Shown here in pieces: positions 16,122 through 23,445 of a stretch of 27,427 bases of DNA. This stretch comes from a virus. Each line of letters starts with the position of its first letter. Position 1 is the first letter of the stretch. The notes beneath the pieces are model-generated. The model searched no databases. It was given only the letters and a program-made list of their open reading frames with translations, and was not told the DNA's origin. The stretch lies in IMG/VR virus record IMGVR_UViG_3300032053_000417, positions 1 through 27,427 of that record, one strand, 5' to 3'. The position numbers and the translations under genes are program-made.

Positions 16122-16462
16122 CAGTCTTCTATTTTAAGTGTTTTAATCATCCATTCTGTGGGTGTATTAATATTATCTACCCATTCTTTAGCACTAGGAA
16201 TATAATTATTACAGTCCTCTTTTACATGCTGTTCTCCTATGTATCTTACATATACATCTTTTCCATCACAGTTAGTAATAGTCATACCAAATCTTTTCTC
16301 ACATTCAAATATACCTTCACTATGATGTCTAAACATTCTATGTTTACTGTGCCCTATCCAGGCCTTAGTTTCATCAAACCATTTATGAATATCTATATAA
16401 TCTATTGCTGAACCACCAAACTTTCTAGCTGATGATATAGCATGTTGCCAAGGATGTGCCAC
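16121..16462 (-). CDS. DUF6915-like protein, 113 aa
   Basis: The pattern MAHPWQHAISSARKFGG at the start, then HKWFDETKAWIGHSKHRM, RHHSEGIFECEKRFG, TITNCDGKDV and YIGEQHVKED corresponds to a small conserved bacterial and phage family that I recall as DUF6915. It is rich in conserved His, Trp and acidic residues, but no biochemical function is established. The start is GTG 16462, overlapping the upstream TAG as TAGTG. The upstream gene resembles DUF6878, a frequent neighbour in my recollection. The conserved His residues could bind metal; that is inference. Confidence 0.75.
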   Translation of the reverse strand: MAHPWQHAISSARKFGGSAIDYIDIHKWFDETKAWIGHSKHRMFRHHSEGIFECEKRFGMTITNCDGKDVYVRYIGEQHVKEDCNNYIPSAKEWVDNINTPTEWMIKTLKIED

Positions 16463-16860
16463 TATTCTAAAGTTTTATTAATTAAATCTCCTTCATGTTC
16501 ATAGTCTTCAATATGTTGTACATAAATTTTATTAAATATTTTATATTCTCCTGAAGGTACTTTTATACATAAATAACCGTGGCCACCTTCATCATTCCAC
16601 CAGTCTTCTATATCTCCTAGTATTTTGTCTTGTGCAAAATCTTTTAAGATAGAATCCATGCCAGTATTTAATTTGTCTAATTGATTTTCACTCCAAACAT
16701 TTATATTCATTATATCTTCCCAAGTCATATTTGAATTTTTTGAATATACAATTCCTTGAATTGCGCCACTATCCCCACAACCTTCATAATATACATTAAG
16801 GGCAGTAATATCAAGATCAGCCAACTGTAATAGAAGGCTTACCATTTTATTTTCATCCAT
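16462..16860 (-). CDS. DUF6878-like protein, 132 aa
   Basis: The motif YYEGCGDSGAIQGI (~24-37), followed later by WWNDEGGHGYLCI (~87-99), a beta-strand pair and HIEDYEHEGD near the end, matches the pattern I know as DUF6878 (Y-x-G-x-GDSG-x-I, then W-x-N-x-x-G-x-x-G). The GDSG resembles a serine-protease motif, but nothing else supports protease activity. Start ATG 16860, one base after the primase stop. It forms a TAGTG junction with the DUF6915-like gene. Confidence 0.7.
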   Translation of the reverse strand: MDENKMVSLLLQLADLDITALNVYYEGCGDSGAIQGIVYSKNSNMTWEDIMNINVWSENQLDKLNTGMDSILKDFAQDKILGDIEDWWNDEGGHGYLCIKVPSGEYKIFNKIYVQHIEDYEHEGDLINKTLE

Positions 16861-16861
16861 T

Positions 16862-17863
16862 TTATAAAGTTTTAATTTTTAATTTGATAATATCCACTGC
16901 TTCTGTAGTACCTAGGGCCTTTACCAAGTCGCTGAAATCAGTAACTTTAGGCATTTCAGGTACAAAGAAGTAGGGAATATTATACTTTTCAGTGAAGCTC
17001 TTAGATAATTTCTTACCAGCTTCATCATTGTCAAATAGACAAATTACTTTCTTAAATCTAGATTTATATTCATCCATTACAGAATCCTTCATCATAACAC
17101 TTTCTGACTGTAAGCCAATAGCAGCTATACCTAAACAATCGTGAATACTCATAACGTCCTTTAAGGATTTAGTTATAATTAGTAAGTCACCTGATTCAGG
17201 AAGTTGCATGTATCCTTGATGCACAGAATAATCTGCATTGTTAATCCATTTTTTAATCTTAATCTCTAAAGGTTGATAGATTTTATAACTAACTCTATCG
17301 TCTTTTATCTCTACATAAGCATAAGCTAACTCACTAGTTTTAACAGCAGTATCATTATAAAAAACATAATTGATAGCATGCACATTAAACTTTTCTAAAG
17401 TAGCTTTCTTAATGCCGAAGGAAGACCAATATTGCTGATCTCTCTTACTCCAAGGCCTAGTTTTAATTCCTAACTTAACCTTATCCTTATGTACTATTCT
17501 AGTATATTGTACAACTTGCTTAGAAGCATCTATATTAAAACTAGACAATCCTAAATCATACGCTACTTTTTTAAGTGCTTCTGGATAACTCAAATTAAAG
17601 AGTCTTATTACTAATACCAAAAAATCACCACAATCTTTAGTAGCAAAATCATAGAACATTAAGATATTTCTGTCGATTTTATGGAAATACAATGCAAAAG
17701 AAGGAATATTATCTTCTCGTAACGGGCTATGAAATATACCCAAATGTTTAATATCTTCCCCTAAATAAAAAGAATAAATTTCTTCTTGGGTTACATACTT
17801 AAGAATATCTTCTCTTGTAATCTGACTATTAAATACTATTGAATTTAGATTTATTTCTTTCAT
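16862..17863 (-). CDS. DnaG-like primase with CHC2-like N-terminus and TOPRIM domain, 333 aa
   Basis: The N-terminus follows the fold pattern of DnaG zinc-binding domains (SPLREDNIPSFALYFHK then DFATKDCGDFLVLVIRLF) but lacks the zinc ligands. The TOPRIM region runs LLIITKSLKDVMSI (~230-243), GLQSESVM, then VICLFDNDEAGKK (the DxD pair) and VTDFSDLVKALG. The usual glutamate of the first TOPRIM motif appears replaced in TKSLKD, a variation I associate with phage primases of this type. It would make RNA primers for the phage replisome with the DnaB-type helicase. Start ATG 17863 lies directly at the U-tract of the upstream terminator, so expression depends on read-through or a hidden promoter. 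Confidence 0.8.
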   Translation of the reverse strand: MKEINLNSIVFNSQITREDILKYVTQEEIYSFYLGEDIKHLGIFHSPLREDNIPSFALYFHKIDRNILMFYDFATKDCGDFLVLVIRLFNLSYPEALKKVAYDLGLSSFNIDASKQVVQYTRIVHKDKVKLGIKTRPWSKRDQQYWSSFGIKKATLEKFNVHAINYVFYNDTAVKTSELAYAYVEIKDDRVSYKIYQPLEIKIKKWINNADYSVHQGYMQLPESGDLLIITKSLKDVMSIHDCLGIAAIGLQSESVMMKDSVMDEYKSRFKKVICLFDNDEAGKKLSKSFTEKYNIPYFFVPEMPKVTDFSDLVKALGTTEAVDIIKLKIKTL

Positions 17864-17896
17864 AAAAAAATGAGGGGGACATTAGAGTCCCCCTCA
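17864..17896 (-). terminator. Strong Rho-independent terminator/attenuator before the primase gene
   Basis: Minus strand TGAGGGGGAC pairs perfectly with GTCCCCCTCA around a 6-base loop (TCTAAT) and runs into seven U residues. The U-tract ends exactly at the primase ATG (17863). It would set a step in expression between the abundant-type putative SSB gene and the downstream enzymes. Confidence 0.9.
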
Positions 17897-17914
17897 AAAT
17901 TAATTATTTTTTTC

Positions 17915-18511
17915 TCACCAGTCGTCTCCAGCAACAAGATCGTTAGCATTAGCTTTTCCATTAGCAACAAACGAATCTTCTTGAATACGTGCCATCGCAT
18001 CGATGTTACCTGCTTTTAAGCGAGTATCAGCCATAGCAACACTCATTGGCTCTAAGAAAGGAACCCAACTTCTTGGTTGAATATATTTCTTAATTCCTTG
18101 AGTAGAACCGTAATTAGCAAATACTCTGAATTTAGGACCTGCAGTTAACCCTGTACGAATTAACAACATACAACCGTCTAACAATTCCTTAGCGCTGTTA
18201 AAGCCACTAGGAAATTGGTAAGTATCTCCGTAAATTGCATGAATAACATGCTTAAGAACTTTACCTTGCTTTTGCACTTGCTCTGCAATTGTAGAATACT
18301 CTGTATCTTTTTCTACATACCAGAAACTAGTGTTACAAGAACCTCCATCTGCATCTGTAAACGATAACTTGTAATCAGGAGAGTTAGGCTTATCCTCTGG
18401 CTTTTTCTTCTCTACCACCATTGATATATTTTCTGCTACTCCTGCGTTTCCACCATTGAAAACTGCTTTACCTTCTGCTGCATCGAAAGATGCGTCATTC
18501 AAATTGATCAT
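17915..18511 (-). CDS. Putative single-stranded DNA-binding protein, 198 aa
   Basis: Residues ~20-100 have a beta-rich, OB-like pattern with alternating hydrophobics and aromatics (ISMVVEKKK, YKLSFTDADGG, TSFWYVEKD). The C-terminus is short, acidic and ends in an aromatic residue (LVAGDDW), as in phage SSBs such as T7 gp2.5 and in bacterial SSB tips, which contact replication partners. It lies among DnaB helicase, Sak4-like ATPase and primase genes and is followed by a strong terminator, which fits high expression. Assignment as SSB is inference; no sequence motif is diagnostic. Confidence 0.5.
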   Translation of the reverse strand: MINLNDASFDAAEGKAVFNGGNAGVAENISMVVEKKKPEDKPNSPDYKLSFTDADGGSCNTSFWYVEKDTEYSTIAEQVQKQGKVLKHVIHAIYGDTYQFPSGFNSAKELLDGCMLLIRTGLTAGPKFRVFANYGSTQGIKKYIQPRSWVPFLEPMSVAMADTRLKAGNIDAMARIQEDSFVANGKANANDLVAGDDW

Positions 18512-18544
18512 ATTTATTATTTATTTAAAATTATTAATTATTAA

Positions 18545-19174
18545 TTACCAAACTTCCTCGTCAGATTCTTCTTCTTCTAACTCTTCAATCTCCTCATCTT
18601 CGTCCTCGTCCTCGTCTTCTTCTAATACTTCTTCTAAAATAGAATCAGGAACTTCCGTAGTAGTATCTGCCATTTCATATAAAGCTCCTCCTTGAGGTAC
18701 TTCAGGAATAGTGCTTAAGTCAGCGTCAAAATCTGATCCATCAGATACTTCACCTACATTCATAGTGTTGAATTCTAATACTTCTTCAGCAACTGCTGTT
18801 CTAAGAACTAATTGAGAATACCCTTCTAAAGCAATAATATCAAAATGATTCTCTACTTCAGTGTTTAATTCTAATCTTTTAGTGATAAACTCGTAAGTTT
18901 TCTTATCACTAATAGTGCACGCCTGTGTTAAAGCAAATCCTTCAGTCTCTACAGTTACTTTACGGATAAAGATACTAGAACCGTCAGGAGCAAATCCGAA
19001 AGAAACTCTATCTCCTCCATCAATTCCTAAAGCAACTTGCGCAGCTTTATTAAAACTAAACTTTCTACCAGCGCCTACCTTAGCTATTGCTGATAATGTC
19101 ATTGTTGGAGCAGAAAATGACTCCTCTTTTCTTTTTCTTTGTGCAGGGACTGCATCCCAAATTAAATCTTGCAT
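18545..19174 (-). CDS. AbrB-like-domain protein with long acidic tail, 209 aa (possible ssDNA-binding or SSB partner)
   Basis: Residues ~36-72 (GRKFSFNKAAQVALGI, GGDRVSF, then DGSSIFIRK) resemble the swapped-hairpin barrel of SpoVT/AbrB-type domains. A second beta-rich segment follows (~95-135). The last ~31 residues are almost only Glu and Asp and end in EEVW. The combination of an acidic tail with a terminal aromatic is shared with the next gene (AGDDW) and with phage SSBs. It could bind ssDNA itself or regulate the SSB. The start is ATG 19174, with an A-rich leader. The fold call is pattern-based. Confidence 0.6.
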   Translation of the reverse strand: MQDLIWDAVPAQRKRKEESFSAPTMTLSAIAKVGAGRKFSFNKAAQVALGIDGGDRVSFGFAPDGSSIFIRKVTVETEGFALTQACTISDKKTYEFITKRLELNTEVENHFDIIALEGYSQLVLRTAVAEEVLEFNTMNVGEVSDGSDFDADLSTIPEVPQGGALYEMADTTTEVPDSILEEVLEEDEDEDEDEEIEELEEEESDEEVW

Positions 19175-19199
19175 TGTTTTACTTTTTATTGGTTATTTA

Positions 19200-19874
19200 T
19201 TAAATTGAATAATATTCTCTTATTGACGCATTTACTTCTACTAGGTCATTATCGACCAAAGCTTCTTCAAACATTTCAATAGGAGTTTTGCATGTATCTG
19301 TTCCAGAATTTAAGGTTCTAAATACATGTCTGTTGGGTGCTCCAGGTGTTTTTACAATCTCTGCATAAAACACTATAGAACTAAATGACTCAGGCACAAA
19401 GCGCTCAAGCATTTTACCCTGTACTCCGATTCTCTCTGTAGAGAATCCTCCATCATCATAATGAGTTTCTGGATGAGCAAATAGATACACGATAATATCC
19501 TCACGTAACTTATCATTAATGATATTAATTAAATCATATTGATTAGCGGCAAATTTACCATACTTATCAAAGCCTTTTTCAGCTCTAAAAGAAGGGCTCA
19601 TTACTGCATCAGTCATAATACGACTCCATGTATCAATGATAATAGTTTTAGTCTTAGGATTACCGTGAGCTTTTTTTAAAGTAGCTATTACTTCATGTAC
19701 GTCTGAGGTTTTTACATAATTACCTTTTTCTTCATTGTACTTTAAGTTAAACTGCTTAAACGGAAGAGCTTTTTGATCCGTATTAATGATAACTGTTTCG
19801 TCAGGATTTAGGTTCCTTAACGAGGTAGATTTTCCTGTGCCGCTTTTACCAACGACAAACACGAGTTGACCCAT
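19200..19874 (-). CDS. Sak4-like RecA-fold ATPase (AAA_24), 224 aa
   Basis: Starts with a P-loop after the first strand (VGKSGTGKST, residues 8-17) and a Walker B ending TIIIDTWSR (D81). Segments ETHYDDGGFSTERIGVQG and the final strands match the phage nucleotide-binding AAA_24/Sak4 type. Sak4-like proteins are minimal Rad51/RecA relatives that promote single-strand annealing with a phage SSB. Here the putative SSB genes lie immediately downstream and a PD-(D/E)XK exonuclease lies further along. It lacks a RecA N-terminal domain. Start ATG 19874 is preceded by a 46-base spacer, one of the few gaps in this block. Confidence 0.75.
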   Translation of the reverse strand: MGQLVFVVGKSGTGKSTSLRNLNPDETVIINTDQKALPFKQFNLKYNEEKGNYVKTSDVHEVIATLKKAHGNPKTKTIIIDTWSRIMTDAVMSPSFRAEKGFDKYGKFAANQYDLINIINDKLREDIIVYLFAHPETHYDDGGFSTERIGVQGKMLERFVPESFSSIVFYAEIVKTPGAPNRHVFRTLNSGTDTCKTPIEMFEEALVDNDLVEVNASIREYYSI

Positions 19875-19920
19875 AAATTATTGATTTTTAAGTTATTTAC
19901 TTTATTAAAGATAAGGATTT

Positions 19921-20217
19921 TTAAGTTAAATCCCTAATTTCTTGACGTATTTCTACCTCTTTTACTGTCTTTCTTTTCTGCCATAATTTACCTCTTAGAT
20001 GTGGATGCTCTTCTTGTACTTTACGAGAAGCTCTACCAAAAGAATCCATATAAGGTATGACTCTTTTCTCCATGTCTTTTAGAAACTCTTTAGTGGATTT
20101 ACCCACATCATACCCTATTTCTTGTAAGTAGTGATAATATAATCTCTCGTTAGAATCTCGTAAAGCAGTATGAGCGGTTAACTTAGCTTTTACCCAGATG
20201 TATTTGTCTTTTATCAT
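19921..20217 (-). CDS. Small conserved-type phage protein with RxxRKxQEExPxLRG motif, 98 aa
   Basis: ATG 20217 overlaps the TGA of the DnaB-type helicase gene (ATGA). The C-terminal half has SFGRASRKVQEEHPHLRGKL, a motif I have seen in many small phage proteins of unknown function, usually beside replication genes. The protein is basic and helical, and DNA binding is plausible but unproven. Coupling to the helicase suggests an accessory replication role such as a loader or regulator. Confidence 0.65.
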   Translation of the reverse strand: MIKDKYIWVKAKLTAHTALRDSNERLYYHYLQEIGYDVGKSTKEFLKDMEKRVIPYMDSFGRASRKVQEEHPHLRGKLWQKRKTVKEVEIRQEIRDLT

Positions 20218-21287
20218 GAATTTTTATTTTTATAATATTCATCAATTTTTCTTAATTCCTCTGGCTTACCTTGTAGCTCATCTGCTTTGGGTAATTGATA
20301 ATATCCCCCATACTCGCCAATAAACAGGAAGCTGATATTTAGTTGTGCTTGTCCATCCCGATTTTTCAGAATCTTAGCTAACCTATATCTATCCCTAAAT
20401 TTACTAATATCGTATCCAAGACACTTTTCTATTCCCAAATAGAAAGGACTTGCAATCCCAATAATAGTATTAGAATCCTCTGCTACGTTACCTGTGTTTT
20501 TAATATCACTAAGCAGTGGCATCCAACTGTCCCCATCGCGTCTATCCATTTGTTCAGAACCTCTATTTATCTGAGATACTACAACTGGGCTAAAATTAAA
20601 CTTGTTTCTAAAGAATACTAAAGTCTTAGAGATTTTATCTATTGCTTCCTTTAAATTGCTGTATTTACCTAAATCTACTAGGCCTATGTGGTCTATGATT
20701 ATTAGTGTAATTAATGCAGGATTATTAGGAATATAATCTACAATAAAATCATTCTCGTCCCTTACTACCGTACCTCTTTTTTCAGCATAGCCCATTAGGT
20801 CTTTGTACAAGAAATCGGGGTTTAAGTTACTTCTATAAAATAGATACTTATCCTGAATCTCATTCATCTTTTCCTCATATTGGCTTATTAATCCTTCTAC
20901 TTCAGGAGATATTTCCATCTCACCCTTAGATTTAATTTCATCGATCGAAGTTAATATCCCGTGATTCTTCCAGATTAACGCTGCAATATGCTTTGCTATT
21001 TGATCTTGGGGAGGAATCTCTAAGGAATAATATATAATTTCTAAATCGTGAACATACCCAGGGTTTGTTTGTAGATATTCTATAGCACCATAGACGTAAG
21101 TGCTGTTTACGAAAGCGGTCTTGCCGATTGATGTACCTGCAAATACTAGGTCGTATCTACCTTGCTGAATATTCTTAATATGCTTACTAAGAGTTGTAAA
21201 GCCACTAAAAGGAATTCCTGTATTTAGTCCCTTCTTGCCCCTAGCAATCTCTTCTTTGAGTTTATCCCAGTATTTAATCTTCGCCAT
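20214..21287 (-). CDS. DnaB-type replicative helicase (RecA-fold domain), 357 aa
   Basis: Family 4 helicase motifs in order: H1/Walker A GTSIGKT (51-57), H1a YYSLEIP (Glu for catalysis), H2/Walker B LIIIDHIGLVDL, H3 VVVSQINRGSEQ, and an H4-like YRLAKILKNRDGQAQ near the end. It would unwind DNA at the fork as a hexamer. The protein is short (about 450-470 aa in bacterial DnaB) because the DnaB N-terminal domain that binds primase is missing or reduced to about 40 residues, as in other phage versions. Start ATG 21287 overlaps the upstream gene by 14 bases, and the stop forms ATGA with the next gene. Confidence 0.9.
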   Translation of the reverse strand: MAKIKYWDKLKEEIARGKKGLNTGIPFSGFTTLSKHIKNIQQGRYDLVFAGTSIGKTAFVNSTYVYGAIEYLQTNPGYVHDLEIIYYSLEIPPQDQIAKHIAALIWKNHGILTSIDEIKSKGEMEISPEVEGLISQYEEKMNEIQDKYLFYRSNLNPDFLYKDLMGYAEKRGTVVRDENDFIVDYIPNNPALITLIIIDHIGLVDLGKYSNLKEAIDKISKTLVFFRNKFNFSPVVVSQINRGSEQMDRRDGDSWMPLLSDIKNTGNVAEDSNTIIGIASPFYLGIEKCLGYDISKFRDRYRLAKILKNRDGQAQLNISFLFIGEYGGYYQLPKADELQGKPEELRKIDEYYKNKNS

Positions 21288-21525
21288 AATCTTTTTCTTT
21301 TTTCTTAAGAGGTTTTAATCCTAAGACTATACTTTGGGAATCCCAATCATCTAACAATTGCAACCTTAATTTATTTATTTGATTAAGTATTAGCAATTCT
21401 TTAGTAGTAAATACATCTACATTATAAGCAGCTGACCCCATTATTCTCATTTTAGACCAATTTCTCTTTAATGCAAAATGATGCTTAGTCAGTTTAGCAT
21501 TCATTACATAGTCGTGCTGTTCCAT
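21274..21525 (-). CDS. Hypothetical small basic protein, 83 aa
   Basis: The open frame extends to an ATG at 21576, but ATG 21525 is preceded at 7 bases by AGGAGG (21538-21533) and reduces the overlap with the upstream gene from 73 to 22 bases, so I chose it. The purine run also encodes Lys and Glu in the upstream gene, so the match may be fortuitous. The protein is basic and helical (LTKHHFALKRNWSKMR) with no recognised domain. It lies between a putative replisome organiser and the helicase. Confidence 0.65.
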   Translation of the reverse strand: MEQHDYVMNAKLTKHHFALKRNWSKMRIMGSAAYNVDVFTTKELLILNQINKLRLQLLDDWDSQSIVLGLKPLKKKEKDYGED

Positions 21526-22070
21526 TCTTCTTCCTCCTTTCCGTTTTCTTGAATAAATACTTCCCATTGTTCCCATGAACTATTGTTCATTACAGTTTCC
21601 ATATTAGGTAGAAACTCTAATTTACCACTAGACTTTTGTTTAGCTACAAACGCACTTATTGACTCTATAGCTAATTGGTGTTGTTCTGCAGTTTTAACGC
21701 GCGCTAAGTACTTCTTTTCATGCTTAAGAGCTACCTGTGTAGTAGGACCCGATGCTCTAAGCACTCTAGGACCTACCCTTACAGGGTAACAATTATAGAA
21801 TTCCCAGAAATTAATAGCATCACTACGTATTTCAAATAGTTTTTCTACTGCTTTATTACTAACGATAGTCTCTGTAAATTTTGCAGTATGATTGCTTAAT
21901 ACAAACTCCGTAGTTACTATAAGTTTATTTCTAAGATTTATAGAATTAGTCTTACCAAATATTATAGCAATATCATCAAACTTTTTATAATACAAAAGTT
22001 GTAACATCACTGCCATATCTGGAGATAATCCAGATTTCTTTAGTAGCTCTAGCGTTAGTTTAATCTCCAT
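21504..22070 (-). CDS. Putative replisome organiser / helicase-loader-like protein, 188 aa
   Basis: The N-terminal ~75 residues look like a helical, possibly winged-helix unit (LTLELLKKSGLSPDMAVMLQLLYYKKFDD). The C-terminal region follows a layout typical of phage replication-initiation proteins: FWEFYNCYPVR, then ALKHEKKYLARV, then LEFLPNMETVMNN and SWEQWEVF. The position beside the DnaB-type helicase, with one small gene between, supports a loader or organiser role. The order and spacing, not a catalytic motif, are the evidence, so confidence is moderate. Start ATG 22070 is 2 bases after the upstream stop. Confidence 0.6.
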   Translation of the reverse strand: MEIKLTLELLKKSGLSPDMAVMLQLLYYKKFDDIAIIFGKTNSINLRNKLIVTTEFVLSNHTAKFTETIVSNKAVEKLFEIRSDAINFWEFYNCYPVRVGPRVLRASGPTTQVALKHEKKYLARVKTAEQHQLAIESISAFVAKQKSSGKLEFLPNMETVMNNSSWEQWEVFIQENGKEEEEWNSTTM

Positions 22071-22072
22071 AC

Positions 22073-22369
22073 TTACAACATTAATAATTCTAACAATTCT
22101 TCTACATCATAGCAATCGTAGTCTTTCAAATTAATCTCTTCTTTGAGTATTAATTCTCCTATTTCATCTGCTATCATATCTGTTTCTAAAGCAACCATAA
22201 GATTAATTCTAGACTCATCAAACTTAACAAAATCCATAAAATCGTAGTTTATCTTCTTACGAAGTACCATTTCTGCTAACTGTAGGAGCTTATCTTCTTC
22301 CACTAGTGCCGCAAATCTATTCTGTATAGACTTTTTCCAATCTTCTATATTATCAAATTTCATATCCAT
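22073..22369 (-). CDS. Hypothetical small acidic protein, 98 aa
   Basis: ATG 22369 or, two codons later, ATG 22363, which overlaps the SF2 helicase stop as ATGA and is the likelier start given the habits of this operon. The acidic, helical protein is rich in Leu and Glu and has no recognised motif. It lies between the SF2 helicase and the putative replisome organiser. Confidence 0.65.
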   Translation of the reverse strand: MDMKFDNIEDWKKSIQNRFAALVEEDKLLQLAEMVLRKKINYDFMDFVKFDESRINLMVALETDMIADEIGELILKEEINLKDYDCYDVEELLELLML

Positions 22370-23445
22370 TGAATTTTAGTTTTTTCAAATCCTTGTAAAG
22401 CAGATGTCATCCATACTTCGTCTTGTGTGCCTTTAAGATATACTATGTAAATCTTAGCCTTAGACTTTCCCTGGAGATTCATTGCCCTCATGGTTTGTTG
22501 AATACATAGACTTTCTACGCTTTTCAACTGATTAAATACTGCTACTTTTAAATTAGGAATAGTAATGCCCATAGAAATCATAGATATAACAGATAATTTA
22601 TTAATCTTGCCCTCCTTAAAATCCTCCAAAGAAGACTTATTAGCCTTACTATGGAAACATCCATCGCCTATTTGATTAGCTATCTCTTGCCTACCTGTGA
22701 AGACTAAGCATCTATCCGCCATAGAATCTACTATTCCTTTAGTAGCATTTAATTTAGCTCTAGAGTTATAGATTATTCCAGTTCTTTTAGACATTAAGAA
22801 TCTTAGGTTCTTATACCTGCCTGCGTGTACTGCAGCCTTGTATTTACCGTCCCAATAGTTGTAAGCGTCTCTCTCTGTTTGATAGAAAGGAGCTTCTTCT
22901 GTACCCGATAGAACATGTTTGTCTATATCATCTAGATCCGTAGCTACACATATTATTTCATAGTCAGCAATGATCTTATCTTTTATAGCTTGTTCAAAAG
23001 TATAAGTATAAAAAGGAGCTATGTTTAGAATATTACTCAAATTAAACTCATCTTGTTGTGTTAAAGTACCTGTTAATCCTAGGATTCTAGTACCTTTTAA
23101 CTGATGAAATCGTAATTCAGCTAATACTTTTAGGTTATAACTATGGCACTCGTCAGCTATAATTAAATGATAAGTATCTCTATTTTTCTTTAAACTATTA
23201 CTCCACACATAATCTACTTCAACAGTGTCATTTAATCCCCAGGTAATCAACTCTCTTTTCCAATCCTCTAGAATAGACAATTGAGGTGCCACAATTAGCA
23301 CCTTAATTGCCTTATCCACGGTATTCAACGCATCAATCGTTATTTTGCATTTACCAACACGAGGACTTACAAAGAGAACACCATTAAACCTATTGAGTAC
23401 AACAGCTTTACTAGCTTCTTTTTGTATTTTGTCTCGTTTTTTCAT
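22360..23445 (-). CDS. Superfamily 2 helicase / DNA-dependent ATPase, 361 aa
   Basis: SF2 motifs in order: I as SPRVGKCKIT (27-36, with Cys where Thr/Ser usually follows the P-loop Lys), Ia VLIVAPQLS, II DECH (98-101), III LTGTLT, IV/V around CLVFTGRQE and SVISMISMGITIPN, and VI QQTMRAMNLQGK, with Arg in the finger position. It is compact, near the minimal two-domain size. Crassvirales commonly carry an SNF2-like helicase near the polymerase gene; this could be that protein, but SNF2-specific insertions are not evident. It probably remodels forks or recombination intermediates. It forms ATGA with the preceding gene and overlaps the next. Confidence 0.85.
   Translation of the reverse strand: MKKRDKIQKEASKAVVLNRFNGVLFVSPRVGKCKITIDALNTVDKAIKVLIVAPQLSILEDWKRELITWGLNDTVEVDYVWSNSLKKNRDTYHLIIADECHSYNLKVLAELRFHQLKGTRILGLTGTLTQQDEFNLSNILNIAPFYTYTFEQAIKDKIIADYEIICVATDLDDIDKHVLSGTEEAPFYQTERDAYNYWDGKYKAAVHAGRYKNLRFLMSKRTGIIYNSRAKLNATKGIVDSMADRCLVFTGRQEIANQIGDGCFHSKANKSSLEDFKEGKINKLSVISMISMGITIPNLKVAVFNQLKSVESLCIQQTMRAMNLQGKSKAKIYIVYLKGTQDEVWMTSALQGFEKTKIQWI

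Noticed and set aside
16490-16860. GDSG in the DUF6878-like protein as a serine protease active site
   Set aside because: No His/Asp triad context and the protein is too short for the fold.
18456-18695. 79-aa Ser-rich open frame on the + strand
   Set aside because: The poly-Ser is the antisense of the Glu/Asp tail of the minus-strand protein; a shadow.
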